From positions 434,001 to 498,000 of the forward strand of contig NZ_MNPW01000002.1 in the NCBI RefSeq assembly GCF_001983175.1: a stretch of 64,000 nt of DNA, written 5' to 3'. Numbering within the stretch: position 1 is the first letter of the stretch; every line of letters starts with the position of its first letter. The translations under genes were made by a program, and so were the position numbers. The DNA comes from Pseudomonas cedrina subsp. cedrina (GTDB lineage: Bacteria > Pseudomonadota > Gammaproteobacteria > Pseudomonadales > Pseudomonadaceae). The notes under the pieces are model-generated. The model worked only from the letters and a program-made list of their open reading frames with translations. It was not told the origin of the DNA and ran no database searches. Positions 18,988-28,405 of this stretch are shown piece after piece.

Positions 18988-19296
18988 ATGAATGCACTAC
19001 GCCCCCTGATACGCCTGGCCCCGATCACTGCGGACCTCACTCAACGCAATCCCAGGATTCTCCTGGGCGGCAAGCACCAGCCGACGCTGTTGCGTTACCT
19101 GGATGGCTGGCCGCGGCGTACTGGCCGGCCTTCCGCGTTCCTGATCCAGTTTGTCGAAGATGGCGATTCCCTTGCGCGTTTTGCCAGCAACAGTTTTGAC
19201 CTCGCGGTGATCCAGGCGCCCAGTGCCGGCGACGCCGACGAGGTCATCCGGCAATTGACCCGCATTGCCCGACAAGGGCTGATCGCCCGTCGTTGA
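18988..19296 (+). CDS. Small protein of unknown function, methyltransferase-like fragment
   Basis: The 102-aa protein is not firmly recognised. Its middle (VEDGDSLARFASNSFDLAVI) and its end (ADEVIRQLTRIARQGLI) look like the post-II and motif-III part of class I SAM-dependent methyltransferases, but the glycine-rich SAM-binding motif is absent. It may be a degenerate or truncated relative. ATG 18988 is chosen; the Shine-Dalgarno is weak. It is convergent with the GldG-like gene, with a 4-bp gap. Confidence 0.55.
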   Translation: MNALRPLIRLAPITADLTQRNPRILLGGKHQPTLLRYLDGWPRRTGRPSAFLIQFVEDGDSLARFASNSFDLAVIQAPSAGDADEVIRQLTRIARQGLIARR

Positions 19297-19300
19297 GCGT

Positions 19301-21031
19301 TCAGCGAATCATGCGGGCAGCGTGCAGCCGACGACGATGGCCCAGGAAGACGATCCAGGCGATCAGACATAACGTCAGCGGCAGCGCAAACGTCACCACC
19401 AGCTCTAGCGCCATTTCCAGGCGACGCACCTGCGCATAGGCTTCGCGCTCCAAGGCGTGCAGTTCCATGGGCAAGCGCAAGCGTTCCTTGTTGAGCGCTT
19501 GCAAGCGGGTCGTGGTGTCCACGGCCTGGGTGCCGAGAGACGTTGTCCATGGGCTCAGCCGTTGCCATTCCTGTTCGGTGCGTTGCAGGCGCCGTTGCAG
19601 TTCGCTGGCCTTGGCGCGATAGGCCTGTTTCGCCGCGTCGCGCATGCTCTCCAGCACCGTGGGCGCACTTTGCGGTGCTACGCGAGGGCGAATGGCCGCG
19701 AGTGCGTCGGGAGCTGCCAGATTGTCCAATGTGTTCAAGACAAACAGCGCATTGCCGTCTGGCGCCGAGTTGTTGGTTTTGTCCGTGAGCATGTCCGTGT
19801 CAGCCACGATCACCACATGAATCTGTGCGGCTTTCTGCAATCCGGGTGGTTGCCCTTTGATACCATCGGGAAACACCGAATAGCTCGGGCCCTCAATACG
19901 TGCTGCGATCACATGAGGTCGCTCCTGGTTCGCCGCCTGTTCAATCAATGAATCGAGCGTGGCGGCGTCAGTGAAGCTACTGGCATCGAGCAGGACGGAT
20001 TGCTCGGAACTCTGCAGGAGCGGGATGAAGGTGGTGCGGCTTTTATTCAGCCGGGAGAGAGCACCGCTGCTTGAAACCGTTACCCTGTTGAGGTTCCAGG
20101 TGCTGATATCGTTCGCGTTCATCGACGACCTCGGCAGGTTCAATCGCACCTGATTGGCTTTGCCTGGCGTCTCCCAAGGTGTGTAGAGGGCGTCCGCCAC
20201 CAGTTTGTCCGCCGGCATCCGGACACCCCAGGCGGCGAGCAAGTCGTCCAGTCGGGTGTTCGCTGGGCCGGCGTTTGAGCGTTGCTCGCTCAAGGGGTCG
20301 ATAAACATCATCAATCTGCCGCCCCTCAATACAAATTGTTCGATTCCATACAGGGTTTGCTCAGACAGCGCCTGCGGGTGCACTACCAGCAGCGTCCGAA
20401 GATGCTCGGGAACCTGCGCGACCGTCGGTTCCAGATTGACCAGATCGAACTCGCGCCGCAGCTCCTGCAACAACCGGCTTGAGGACTCGCCTAACGCCAA
20501 GCCCGACAGCAACGCAATGACCGGCCGCTCCGGGTGCTGCAATTTATAGAGCAGGTGGCTGATTTCATATTCAAGCAGGGGCTCTCGGTCGAGACTGAAG
20601 GAGCCGATACGTCGCACACCGTGACCGGCGCGGGTGCCGATAAGGCCGAGGAACCCACCGCTGTCGTCAAGCCCGGATAGCCGGGCTTTGTAGGCATCCT
20701 CCGAAAAAGGTGCAGGATCGATAAGGTGCAGGTTGATCCTGCCACTGGCGGCTTTTTCGTATTCCTTGAGCAAGTCTTCAATACGCCTGCTGTAGCGTTG
20801 CACCGCGTAATTCTTTTTCGGCGCGTTGTTTGAGTTGAAGTAATACAAATCCACCGGACCTTCCAGTATTGCAACCAGATGCTGTGCCGGGGACGACAAT
20901 GTGTGAATTTTTTGTTGAGAAACATCCCACCGTATAGCCGGAATCTTACCTATCCATACCAGATTGAATGCCAGGAACAACAATAAAATGACGACGAGCG
21001 TCATGCCGGTGCGCAGAATGGACCGCATCAA
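19301..21031 (-). CDS. GldG-like ABC transport-associated protein
   Basis: The 576-aa protein resembles the GldG family of proteins that accompany ABC-2 exporters. An N-terminal membrane helix (residues about 8-30) is followed by a large extracytoplasmic region of about 430 residues. That region includes the typical ISQQKIHTLSSPAQHLVAILEGPVDLYYF-like start, here as DVSQQKIHTLSS. A C-terminal coiled coil at about 455-535 and a final helix (VVTFALPLTLCLIAWIVFLG) complete it. It is the last gene of a three-gene operon after a permease and an ATPase. What is exported is unknown. Confidence 0.78.
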   Translation of the reverse strand: MMRSILRTGMTLVVILLLFLAFNLVWIGKIPAIRWDVSQQKIHTLSSPAQHLVAILEGPVDLYYFNSNNAPKKNYAVQRYSRRIEDLLKEYEKAASGRINLHLIDPAPFSEDAYKARLSGLDDSGGFLGLIGTRAGHGVRRIGSFSLDREPLLEYEISHLLYKLQHPERPVIALLSGLALGESSSRLLQELRREFDLVNLEPTVAQVPEHLRTLLVVHPQALSEQTLYGIEQFVLRGGRLMMFIDPLSEQRSNAGPANTRLDDLLAAWGVRMPADKLVADALYTPWETPGKANQVRLNLPRSSMNANDISTWNLNRVTVSSSGALSRLNKSRTTFIPLLQSSEQSVLLDASSFTDAATLDSLIEQAANQERPHVIAARIEGPSYSVFPDGIKGQPPGLQKAAQIHVVIVADTDMLTDKTNNSAPDGNALFVLNTLDNLAAPDALAAIRPRVAPQSAPTVLESMRDAAKQAYRAKASELQRRLQRTEQEWQRLSPWTTSLGTQAVDTTTRLQALNKERLRLPMELHALEREAYAQVRRLEMALELVVTFALPLTLCLIAWIVFLGHRRRLHAARMIR

Positions 21032-21042
21032 GGTTTCCCTTC

Positions 21043-21768
21043 TCAGCTGTGTTTGTAGTTGAGTGTGACGGTCGTCGCAGCGAGAAAGGCGAGGATCATG
21101 CTGATGAAGTAAAGCGTGTCATGAAGTGTGAGTTTTCCATCATCGATACAACTGAATCGAACAGTCGGGCTGAGTGACGCCAAGCTGTCTATCAACCCGA
21201 TAGGTGCTTGGTGCTCCAGCGCATCCAATACAGTCGAAAGTCCGCTGGCTGTCAGCAATAAGCCCAGGGTCAGTAGGAAAATGACAGTACGTTGCCGTAC
21301 AAAAATACAAACGAAACAACCGACAGACAGGTAGCTGCCCGCCAGCAACCAACTTGCCAGAAATTGCGACGCGATAACGTGGTTGTCTGCCCGGCCCAGG
21401 TAGTTGGCAGCAATGACCAGAGGAAACATCAGAATTAGGGCTGTGCCTGCTACGAGCCAGGCGGCGAGGAATTTTCCGACGACCCACTCAGACGTTGTGA
21501 TGGGCATGGTTTTCATCAGGCCGAAAAATCCCGCATTGGCTTCATCCGACCACAGGTGCATTGCCAGGGCAGGTATCAGCAGTAAATAAAGCCAGGGATG
21601 AAATTGGAAAAATACCTGCAAGTCGCTGCTGTTCTGTTCCGGCCAAGGGCTTATGTACCTTCCCAGCGCCACTGACAGAATCAGGAAGACTGCCATGCTC
21701 AGGTAAGTACTGGGGGCGCAGGCATAGTTGGCGAGTTGACGCTTTAGAATGATGGGCATTAATTTCAA
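21043..21768 (-). CDS. ABC-2 type membrane permease
   Basis: The 241-aa protein has six predicted membrane helices, spread over the full length in the ABC-2 pattern. The segment MHLWSDEANAGFFGLMKTMP is typical of the cytoplasmic coupling region of GldF/NosY-like permeases. The start codon overlaps the stop of the ATPase gene by 4 bp (ATGA), and the GldG-like gene follows after 11 bp. The three genes therefore form a tight operon. The substrate is unknown. Confidence 0.8.
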   Translation of the reverse strand: MKLMPIILKRQLANYACAPSTYLSMAVFLILSVALGRYISPWPEQNSSDLQVFFQFHPWLYLLLIPALAMHLWSDEANAGFFGLMKTMPITTSEWVVGKFLAAWLVAGTALILMFPLVIAANYLGRADNHVIASQFLASWLLAGSYLSVGCFVCIFVRQRTVIFLLTLGLLLTASGLSTVLDALEHQAPIGLIDSLASLSPTVRFSCIDDGKLTLHDTLYFISMILAFLAATTVTLNYKHS

Positions 21769-22691
21769 AGCGACGCCTCCTCGCTCAGATGGTGGACCAC
21801 ATCATTCAGGCGACCTGGCTCCAGGTGCATCGAGTTGATCTTCCAGCTACGACTGGCAATCAACATGTTGATATGGGGATAGATGGTGCGGCCCGGCATC
21901 GCGAGTACGGTCACGGTACCGGGCGCGTGACGATGCTCCTCGATGCCAGCCACGCCTGGCAGAACGGCCAATGCCAGCAGGTCGAGCGGGTTATCCGCGG
22001 TCAGGGTGACTGCCTGGAAGTGACGCGAGTCGCGCTGTAGATCAGGCACTGGGGTATCGGCAACCAATCGACCGCCCGCCATGACCAATGCGCGCGTGCA
22101 CAACTTGGACAATTCATCGCAGTGACGAGAGGCGATGATCACTGTCATCTCTTGTGTCAACGAGTGGATAAGTGCCCTGAAGGTATGTTTCTGATCCGGC
22201 GCGAGCCCCTCGGTTGGTTCATCCAGCAGTAGCAGGGCAGGGCCGTGCAGGACGGCCTGGGCAATGGCGACTTTGCGTTTCCAACCAATGCAGAGCGCAT
22301 CGAGGGGCGCATTGAGCACTGCAAATAACTCCAGCCGTGCAATAACCTGTTCCAGCCGTGCGCGCTTTTCGGCGCCGTGGAAGCCGCGAAGGGTAGCGAT
22401 GAAGCCAAGGAATGCTTTGACGGACATCGTTGGATGGCCGAGGTCGTTGGACGTTTGATAGCCGACGAGCCTTCTCGCTTGCAGCGCATGGGTTTGTGTA
22501 TTGAAACCTTGAATAGTTATATGACCGCTGGAAGGCTGCGTCGAACCCGCTATTACATCTAGCAGCACTGTTTTAGCTATAGGGTCTTGCCCGAATAATC
22601 CCAAACATTCCAGTGGATTGGCTTTGAACGATAAGTCGCTGATTATAGTTGTGTTACCCGTGTGTTTTGTCAGATTGCTTATTTCGATCAT
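21765..22691 (-). CDS. ABC transporter ATP-binding protein with degenerate P-loop
   Basis: The 308-aa protein is the ATPase-like subunit of the ABC-2/GldG operon. Walker B (ALLLLDEPTEGL) and the switch His (IIASRHCDEL) are intact. Walker A reads GQDPIAKT instead of GxxGxGK[ST], losing two glycines but keeping Lys-Thr. The ABC signature reads LCIGWKRKVAIAQA, with Cys in place of the usual Ser. About 90 C-terminal residues form an accessory domain. I use ATG 22691 (MIEISNL); ATG 22715 adds eight residues, and neither has a strong Shine-Dalgarno. It may bind ATP weakly or hydrolyse it slowly. Confidence 0.8.
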   Translation of the reverse strand: MIEISNLTKHTGNTTIISDLSFKANPLECLGLFGQDPIAKTVLLDVIAGSTQPSSGHITIQGFNTQTHALQARRLVGYQTSNDLGHPTMSVKAFLGFIATLRGFHGAEKRARLEQVIARLELFAVLNAPLDALCIGWKRKVAIAQAVLHGPALLLLDEPTEGLAPDQKHTFRALIHSLTQEMTVIIASRHCDELSKLCTRALVMAGGRLVADTPVPDLQRDSRHFQAVTLTADNPLDLLALAVLPGVAGIEEHRHAPGTVTVLAMPGRTIYPHINMLIASRSWKINSMHLEPGRLNDVVHHLSEEASL

Positions 22692-22856
22692 TTTTTTACC
22701 GAATAAGTTTGGCATGACGTAGGGGGCGTGAAAAAAGGGTACGGGTAATAGGCTTTTTTGGGAACGTCGATAACGCTTAATAAGAGAAGTCCTACGTGCA
22801 GGTCAGGAGCGCCGCTGGAACAATGTGTCGTGTTTTGGAATGAAAAAAATCTCAGT

Positions 22857-22879
22857 GTTTACTTGTTGTTTATGTAAAC
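22857..22879. promoter_or_regulatory. Inverted repeat in the divergent ABC / coiled-coil promoter region
   Basis: The 194-bp region between the divergent ABC operon and the 22910 gene contains gtttac at 22857-22862 and its mirror gtaaac at 22874-22879. A TATAAG hexamer lies at 22891-22896, just upstream of the 22910 start. This could be an operator or only a chance palindrome. Confidence 0.3.
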
Positions 22880-22909
22880 TTTCTGCCCTGTATAAGAGGC
22901 CTGAATGCC

Positions 22910-23896
22910 ATGATGCTGCTACGTACCCTTGTTCTTGAACGCGACGGTCAAGATGCTCCGGTTAACGGTGCACTGCTCTGTGGGTTTGCTGTAGGTCAGG
23001 CGGCCTCCAACTTTCTTGTTTATAGTTTGGATGAAGAGGTAGAGCCGGGAAGTTCAAGGGTATATATCGCCGCCTTGCGTAAGAAACTTGACCGGTATTT
23101 CCTGAGTGGAGTTGAATCCAGGGAAGACTTGCAGCTGGCGTTGGATGTCTTCAAGCAAATACTGACGTTGGCCGCTTCGGGAACCAAGGCGGGCGGCGTT
23201 ATCGAGACCCAGGTGCCCTATCATTTTATCGATTTGAAAGGGTGCAAGTTGCCGCCTGCCAGGCCTGAGGATCATCACTCGGTGATCATCAAGAAAGCCT
23301 TGGTGATGAAAGTGATCACCCTGGGCATGTCTGCCTCGACGCTGCCGGCGATCGAGAGCGCATCGTTGATCGTACCGTCCATTCGTTTTTCGTCGCAGAT
23401 GACTTCTCCACCCAAGGGGTCGAGCCCAACCGAGCCTACCAGGCTGCCGATGCATGAACACCCTGGTGAGGAACCACTGCAAGCGGTCGTCGAAGCTCCC
23501 GTGATGATGGCGCAGGCTGCACCGGCTATGCCACGGGACCCCCTTGTACCGGCGCAACCGAAACTCCCGGTCCCGGGTAACGACAGCACGTTGTTTGAGG
23601 TGGACAGCACGTTGACCAACCTTGCCCGTGTCGCCCAGGAGCTGACCCAGCAAAAACTCGCGGCAAACGAGCGGGAGGCGACACTTGGGCAATGGCAGGC
23701 GCAACTTGAGCAGGGGCAAAGCCAGTTGGATGAGAGGGTTCGAGAATTGGAGCAACGCACCACTCAATTACATGATCAGTCGCTTGCGGTCAGCCAGAGG
23801 ACCGAAACCTTGAAGGTGATGATTTCGCAGGTGGCAGGGTTGCGCCAGAGTCTGCGAGGCATGCTGCTGGAACTGGATCGCGTGCTGGACAGCTAG
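22910..23896 (+). CDS. Hypothetical protein with C-terminal coiled coil
   Basis: The 328-aa protein is not recognised. Residues 1-135 look like a folded domain with mixed hydrophobic and charged segments. A linker rich in Pro, Ser and Ala follows (about 165-225). A long coiled coil at about 235-325 is rich in Gln, Glu and Leu (ELTQQKLAANEREATLGQWQ). There is no signal peptide. It is divergent from the ABC/GldG operon and upstream of greB on the same strand. The start may be ATG 22910 or 22913. Confidence 0.7.
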   Translation: MMLLRTLVLERDGQDAPVNGALLCGFAVGQAASNFLVYSLDEEVEPGSSRVYIAALRKKLDRYFLSGVESREDLQLALDVFKQILTLAASGTKAGGVIETQVPYHFIDLKGCKLPPARPEDHHSVIIKKALVMKVITLGMSASTLPAIESASLIVPSIRFSSQMTSPPKGSSPTEPTRLPMHEHPGEEPLQAVVEAPVMMAQAAPAMPRDPLVPAQPKLPVPGNDSTLFEVDSTLTNLARVAQELTQQKLAANEREATLGQWQAQLEQGQSQLDERVRELEQRTTQLHDQSLAVSQRTETLKVMISQVAGLRQSLRGMLLELDRVLDS

Positions 23897-24009
23897 ACTG
23901 GCCTGGCTACTTTCGCCGGTTCATTTATCATCAACCCCAGCCGGCCGATGCCAGGGCTTCAAGTCCAGGCGTATCGGCACCTATGGACATTGCCTGGGGA
24001 TGCAAGCGT

Positions 24010-24483
24010 TTGAGTACCAAGCTGATTACCAAAGAAGGTCATGAAGCGCTGAAGAAAGAGCTGGATTATCTGTGGCGCGAAAAGCGCCCGGACACCACGC
24101 GCAAAGTAACGTGGGCGGCCTCCCTGGGGGACCGCAGCGAAAACGCCGACTATCAGTACAACAAGAAATTGCTGCGCGAGATCGACCGTCGCGTGCGCTA
24201 CCTGCGCAAGCGCCTGGAAGACATGCGCGTGGTGGAGTACATGCCCGAGCAAGAGGGCAAAGTGTTTTTCGGCGCCTGGGTGGACATCGAAAACGAGCAG
24301 GGCGAGACCAAGCGTTTTCGCATCGTCGGTTATGACGAGATTTACGAGCGCATGGACTACATTTCCATCGACTCCCCCATGGCCCGTGCGCTACTGCGCA
24401 AGGAAGTGGACGACGAGGCCATCGTCCAGACCCCAAGTGGCGAAGTGTGCTGGTGGATCACCGGGATCGAGTACGTGAAGTGA
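24010..24483 (+). CDS. greB: Transcription elongation factor GreB
   Basis: GreB stimulates RNA cleavage by backtracked RNA polymerase. The 157-aa protein has the N-terminal coiled-coil domain with the acidic tip (SLGDRSENADYQYNKKLLREID, residues about 39-60). The FKBP-like C-terminal domain contains RFRIVGYDE, SIDSPMARALL and VQTPSGE. I place the start at TTG 24010, giving M-STKLITKEGHEAL; it is preceded by GGGGA. An ATG at 23983 would add nine residues not typical for the family. The 181-bp tandem array begins 26 bp after the stop. Confidence 0.92.
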   Translation: MSTKLITKEGHEALKKELDYLWREKRPDTTRKVTWAASLGDRSENADYQYNKKLLREIDRRVRYLRKRLEDMRVVEYMPEQEGKVFFGAWVDIENEQGETKRFRIVGYDEIYERMDYISIDSPMARALLRKEVDDEAIVQTPSGEVCWWITGIEYVK

Positions 24484-24509
24484 ATGAGGCCCGGCAAGCA
24501 CTGATATAA

Positions 24510-25850
24510 ATTGGCTGTTGTCGAGCTCCGATGATTCTGTGAGAGCGGCGGCACTGCCGTCATTTTTATCGCCTGACCCACCGCTTTCGCAGCCTCGCTA
24601 AAGCTCGACAGCTCCCACAGGGGATCTGCGTTGTCGGTGGGATTTCGGTTGTGCCTGCAAACACGGTGTTCAGCCGCGACGACGATCCCCTGTGGGAGCT
24701 GTCGAGCCCCAGCGAGGCTGCGAAGGCGGCGGCACTGCTGGCATTTTCCTCGCTTGACCCACCGCTATCGCAGCCTCGCTGAAGCTCGACAGCTCCCACA
24801 GGGGATCTGCTTTGTCGGTGGGATTTCGGTTGTATCTGTAAACACAGTGTTCAGCCGCGACGACGATCAAATGTGGGAGCTGTCGAGCCCCAGCGAGGCT
24901 GCGAAGGCGGCGGCACTGCCGTCATTTTTATCGCCTGACCCACCGCTATCACAGCCTCGCTAAAGCTCGACAGCTCCCACAGGGGATCTGCTTTGTCGGT
25001 GGGATTTCGGTTGTATCTGTAAACACAGTGTTCAGCCGCGACGACGATCAAATGTGGGAGCTGTCGAGCCCCAGCGAGGCTGCGAAGGCGGCGGCACTGC
25101 CGTCATTTTTATCGCCTGACCCACCGCTATCACAGCCTCGCTAAAGCTCGACAGCTCCCACAGGGGATCTGCTTTGTCGGTGGGATTTCGGTTGTATCTG
25201 TAAACACAGTGTTCAGCCGCGACGACGATCAAATGTGGGAGCTGTCGAGCCCCAGCGAGGCTGCGAAGGCGGCGGCACTGCTGGCATTTTCCTCGCCTGA
25301 CCCACCGCTTTCGCAGCCTCGCTAAAGCTCGACAGCTCCCACAGGGAATCTGCTTTGTCGGCGGGATTTCGGTTGTGCCTGCAAACACAGTGTTCAGCCG
25401 CGACGAAGATCAAATGTGGGAGCTGTCGAGCCCCAGCGAGGCTGCGAAGGCGGCGGCACTGCCGTCATTTTTATCGCCTGACCCACCGCTATCGCAGCCT
25501 CGCTAAAGCTCGACAGCTCCCACAGGGAATCTGCTTTGTCGGCGGGATTTCGGTTGTGCCTGCAAACACAGTGTTCAGCCGCGACGAAGATCAAATGTGG
25601 GAGCTGTCGAGCCCCAGCGAGGCTGCGAAGGCGGCGGCACTGCCGTCATTTTTATCGCCTGACCCACCGCTATCGCAGCCTCGCTGAAGCTCGACAGCTC
25701 CCACAGGGGATCTGCTTTGTCGGTGGGATTTCGGTTGTGCCTGCAAACACAGTGTTCAGCCGCGACGAAGAGCAAATGTGGGAGCTGTCGAGCCCCAGCG
25801 AGGCTGCGAAGGCGGCGGCATTGCCAACATCTTTATCGCCTGACCCCACC
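24510..25850. repeat. Tandem array of a 181-bp unit carrying REPIN-like palindromes
   Basis: The motif tgtgggagctgtcgagcccc recurs at 24691, 24872, 25053, 25234, 25415, 25596 and 25777, exactly 181 bp apart. A degraded copy starts near 24510, and the last copy stops near 25850, so there are about seven units plus a part. Each unit contains two inverted arms of about 30 bp. The second arm (cagcctcgctaaagctcgac...) mirrors the first. The arms flank a 45-50 bp loop and are followed by a linker of about 75 bp. Units differ at only a few positions. The array fills the space between greB and the ABC permease gene. Open frames of 60-118 codons inside it are by-products of the repeat. Confidence 0.95.
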
Positions 25851-25891
25851 GGGCTGGCCCGCACGCTTTGAAGTGTGCGGGCCGGCAGCGG

Positions 25892-28405
25892 TCAGCCTTC
25901 GCGTAACACCGTCAGCGGGCTGGCGTTGAGGGCGCGGCGGGTGCCGAATACGCCGGCGCCGCCGATCAGTACGGCTCCGATTACCGGCAGCAGCAACAGC
26001 CAGGGGTGGGGATGCCAGGCCAGGTCAAACGCGTAGCGGTACAGCACGAAGGTCACCAGTTCTGTCCCAAGTGCCGCCAATAGCCCGCTGACAGCGCCGA
26101 GCAAGCCGAACTCAATGCGCCGGGCCTTGACCAGCAATTTGCGTTCGGCGCCCAGCGCACGTAGCAGCGCGCCTTGGCGGATACGTTCGTCCAGGGTCGC
26201 TTGCAGGCCCGAGAACAGCACCGCCATGCCCGCCGCCAGGACAAACAGCAGCACGTATTCCACCGCCAGGGTCACCTGGGCGAGGATGCTGCGCAACTGC
26301 TCGAGCAGCGCCTCCACCTGCAGGATGGTCACGGCCGGAAAGGCCCGGGACAGGTCGACGATTTGCTGGTCATGCCCAGGCGCCAGGTAGAAGCTGGTCA
26401 GGTAGGTGGCCGGCAAATCCTGCAAGGTGCCCGGCTGGAATATCATGAAGAAGTTGGGCTGGAAATTATCCCAGTTGATGGTCCGCAGGCTGGTCACCCG
26501 CGCTTCGCGATTTTCCCCGGCGATGGTAAACACCAGGTGATCGTTGAGCTTGAGCTTGAGGCTCTCCGCGACCTTGGCCTCCACCGAAACCCCAGGGATT
26601 TCCTCGGTGGGTTGCTGCGTCCACCACGAACCCGCGGTCAAGGCATTGCCCGGTGGCAGGTCGGCGGCCCAGGTCAGGCTCAGGTCGCGTTGGATCGCAC
26701 GGTCGCCGCTGGAGTCCTTGCTGACGATCTCTTGCACCGGCTCGCCATTGATGCTGATCAACCGGCCGGGCACGACCGGATAGAGCGGCGCGGACTGAGC
26801 CTGCAGCTCCAGCAGGCGGGCGCCAAACGCTTCTTTGTCGGCCGGCAGGATATTCAAGGCGAAATAGTTGGGCGCATCCTTGGGCAACTGGTTCTGCCAG
26901 GTGTCGAGCAACTCGCCACGCAACAGCGCGATCAAGCCCATGGACAACAGGATCAGGCCAAACGCCAGGGATTGACCGGCCGCCGCCAACGGATGGCGCA
27001 GCAGTTGGCCCAAGCCCAGGCGCCAGGGCAGGGAGGCGCGGGCCAGCAGGCGGCGCAGGCTTTGCAACAGCAACAAGAGCAGGCCGCCAAGCACCAGCGC
27101 CGCCACCACACCACCGCCGAGCAGGGCGAAGGTCAGCACCAGGTCGAGGCTCAGGCGCCACATGATCAAGCCCAGGGCGAACAGTGCCGCGCCATAGACC
27201 ATCCAGGTACTTGAAGGGATTGGCAGCATGTCGCGGCGCAACACCCGCAATGGCGGCACGCGCCCCAGTGCCGCCAACGGCGGCAAGGCGAAACCGGCGA
27301 GAGCGACCAGCCCGGTGCCGATCCCGGCGATGGCCGGTAACAGCCCGCCCGGCGGCACGTCCGCCGGCAGCAGGTCATGAAGGAAGTAGAACAGGCCAAA
27401 CTGCGCCAGCCAGCCGAGCACGGCGCCGGCCAGGCTGGCCAGCAGCCCCAGTACAGTCAGTTGCAGCGTGAACAGCAACATGGCTTCACGTCGCGACAAT
27501 CCCAGGCAGCGCAGCAATGCGCTGGCGTCGAAGCGCCGGGTGGCGAAGCGGTTGGCCGACAGCGCCACAGCCACGCCGGCCAGCAGCACCGCCACCAGGC
27601 TGGCCATGTTCAGGTAGCGCTCGGCCTTGCCCAGGGCGCCGCCGATCTGCTGGTTGCCGTCCCGTGAATCCTGCAGGCGCTGGTTGGCCGCGAGCCCTGG
27701 CTTGACCAAATCGCGATAGGTTTGCAGTGCCGTGCTGCCTTGCGGCCCGCGCCACAATTCGCGGTAGCTGACGCGACTGCCTGGCTGGACCACGCCGGTG
27801 GCCTCCAAGTCTGCCAGGTTGATCATCACTCTGGGCGTGAGGCTGTAGAAGTTGCCGGCGCGATCCGGCTCATAAGTGAGCACGCGCGCCAGGCGCAGGG
27901 TTTTCATGCCCACGTCGATGCTGTCGCCGACCTTGAGGTCCAGGGCCGTCAGCAGCCGCGCTTCCACCCAGGCTTCGCCGGGTTTCGGGCCGCCTCCCGG
28001 GGTTTCATCGCCAAAGGGAGCGGCAGCGCTTTTCAGTTCACCGCGCAGCGGGTACTGCTCGTTCACCGCCTTGATGCTGGAGAGTTGGATGCCGTTATCG
28101 GTGGCGATGACGCTGGAGAATTCCACGACCCGTGCGTGTTCCAGGCCCAGCTCGACGCCGGACTGGATTTGCTCGGGCCGGGCCGGCGAGCTGCCTTCGA
28201 GCACCAGGTCGGCCCCCAGGAATTCAGTCGCGCGCAGCAGCATGGCGCCGTTGAGACGGGCGCCGAAATAACCGATGGCGGTGCTGGCGGCCACGGCCAC
28301 CAGCAGGGCGAAGAACAATACGCGCAATTCACCGGCGCGGGCATCGCGCAGCAATTGGCGCATGGCAAGGCTGAACAGGCGCAACAGCGGCAAACGTGCC
28401 ATCAA
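25892..28405 (-). CDS. ABC transporter permease, FtsX/YbbP-like
   Basis: The 837-aa inner-membrane protein has the layout of YbbP-type permeases. It has a first helix at about 25-45, a large periplasmic domain to about 265, a block of helices at about 265-500, a second periplasmic domain to about 710, and a final FtsX domain with three helices ([20 protein letters not shown] is typical). Its ATG overlaps the stop of the upstream ATPase gene by 4 bp. With tesA divergent next door, the arrangement matches ybbAP-tesA of E. coli and PA2856-PA2858. Cargo is unknown, with lipoproteins or lipids as possibilities. Confidence 0.88.
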   Translation of the reverse strand: MMARLPLLRLFSLAMRQLLRDARAGELRVLFFALLVAVAASTAIGYFGARLNGAMLLRATEFLGADLVLEGSSPARPEQIQSGVELGLEHARVVEFSSVIATDNGIQLSSIKAVNEQYPLRGELKSAAAPFGDETPGGGPKPGEAWVEARLLTALDLKVGDSIDVGMKTLRLARVLTYEPDRAGNFYSLTPRVMINLADLEATGVVQPGSRVSYRELWRGPQGSTALQTYRDLVKPGLAANQRLQDSRDGNQQIGGALGKAERYLNMASLVAVLLAGVAVALSANRFATRRFDASALLRCLGLSRREAMLLFTLQLTVLGLLASLAGAVLGWLAQFGLFYFLHDLLPADVPPGGLLPAIAGIGTGLVALAGFALPPLAALGRVPPLRVLRRDMLPIPSSTWMVYGAALFALGLIMWRLSLDLVLTFALLGGGVVAALVLGGLLLLLLQSLRRLLARASLPWRLGLGQLLRHPLAAAGQSLAFGLILLSMGLIALLRGELLDTWQNQLPKDAPNYFALNILPADKEAFGARLLELQAQSAPLYPVVPGRLISINGEPVQEIVSKDSSGDRAIQRDLSLTWAADLPPGNALTAGSWWTQQPTEEIPGVSVEAKVAESLKLKLNDHLVFTIAGENREARVTSLRTINWDNFQPNFFMIFQPGTLQDLPATYLTSFYLAPGHDQQIVDLSRAFPAVTILQVEALLEQLRSILAQVTLAVEYVLLFVLAAGMAVLFSGLQATLDERIRQGALLRALGAERKLLVKARRIEFGLLGAVSGLLAALGTELVTFVLYRYAFDLAWHPHPWLLLLPVIGAVLIGGAGVFGTRRALNASPLTVLREG

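Noticed and set aside
21765..22691. ABC ATPase as a pseudogene
   Set aside because: Walker B, switch His and operon overlaps are intact and the frame is uninterrupted, so an altered but functional protein is more likely.
24510..25850. CRISPR array
   Set aside because: The repeat is 181 bp long with near-identical units throughout; there are no short direct repeats separated by unique spacers and no cas genes.
24543..25929. Many open frames of 60-118 codons on both strands after greB
   Set aside because: They recur with the 181-bp period and are produced by the repeat unit. They have no start-site context and no resemblance to protein families.
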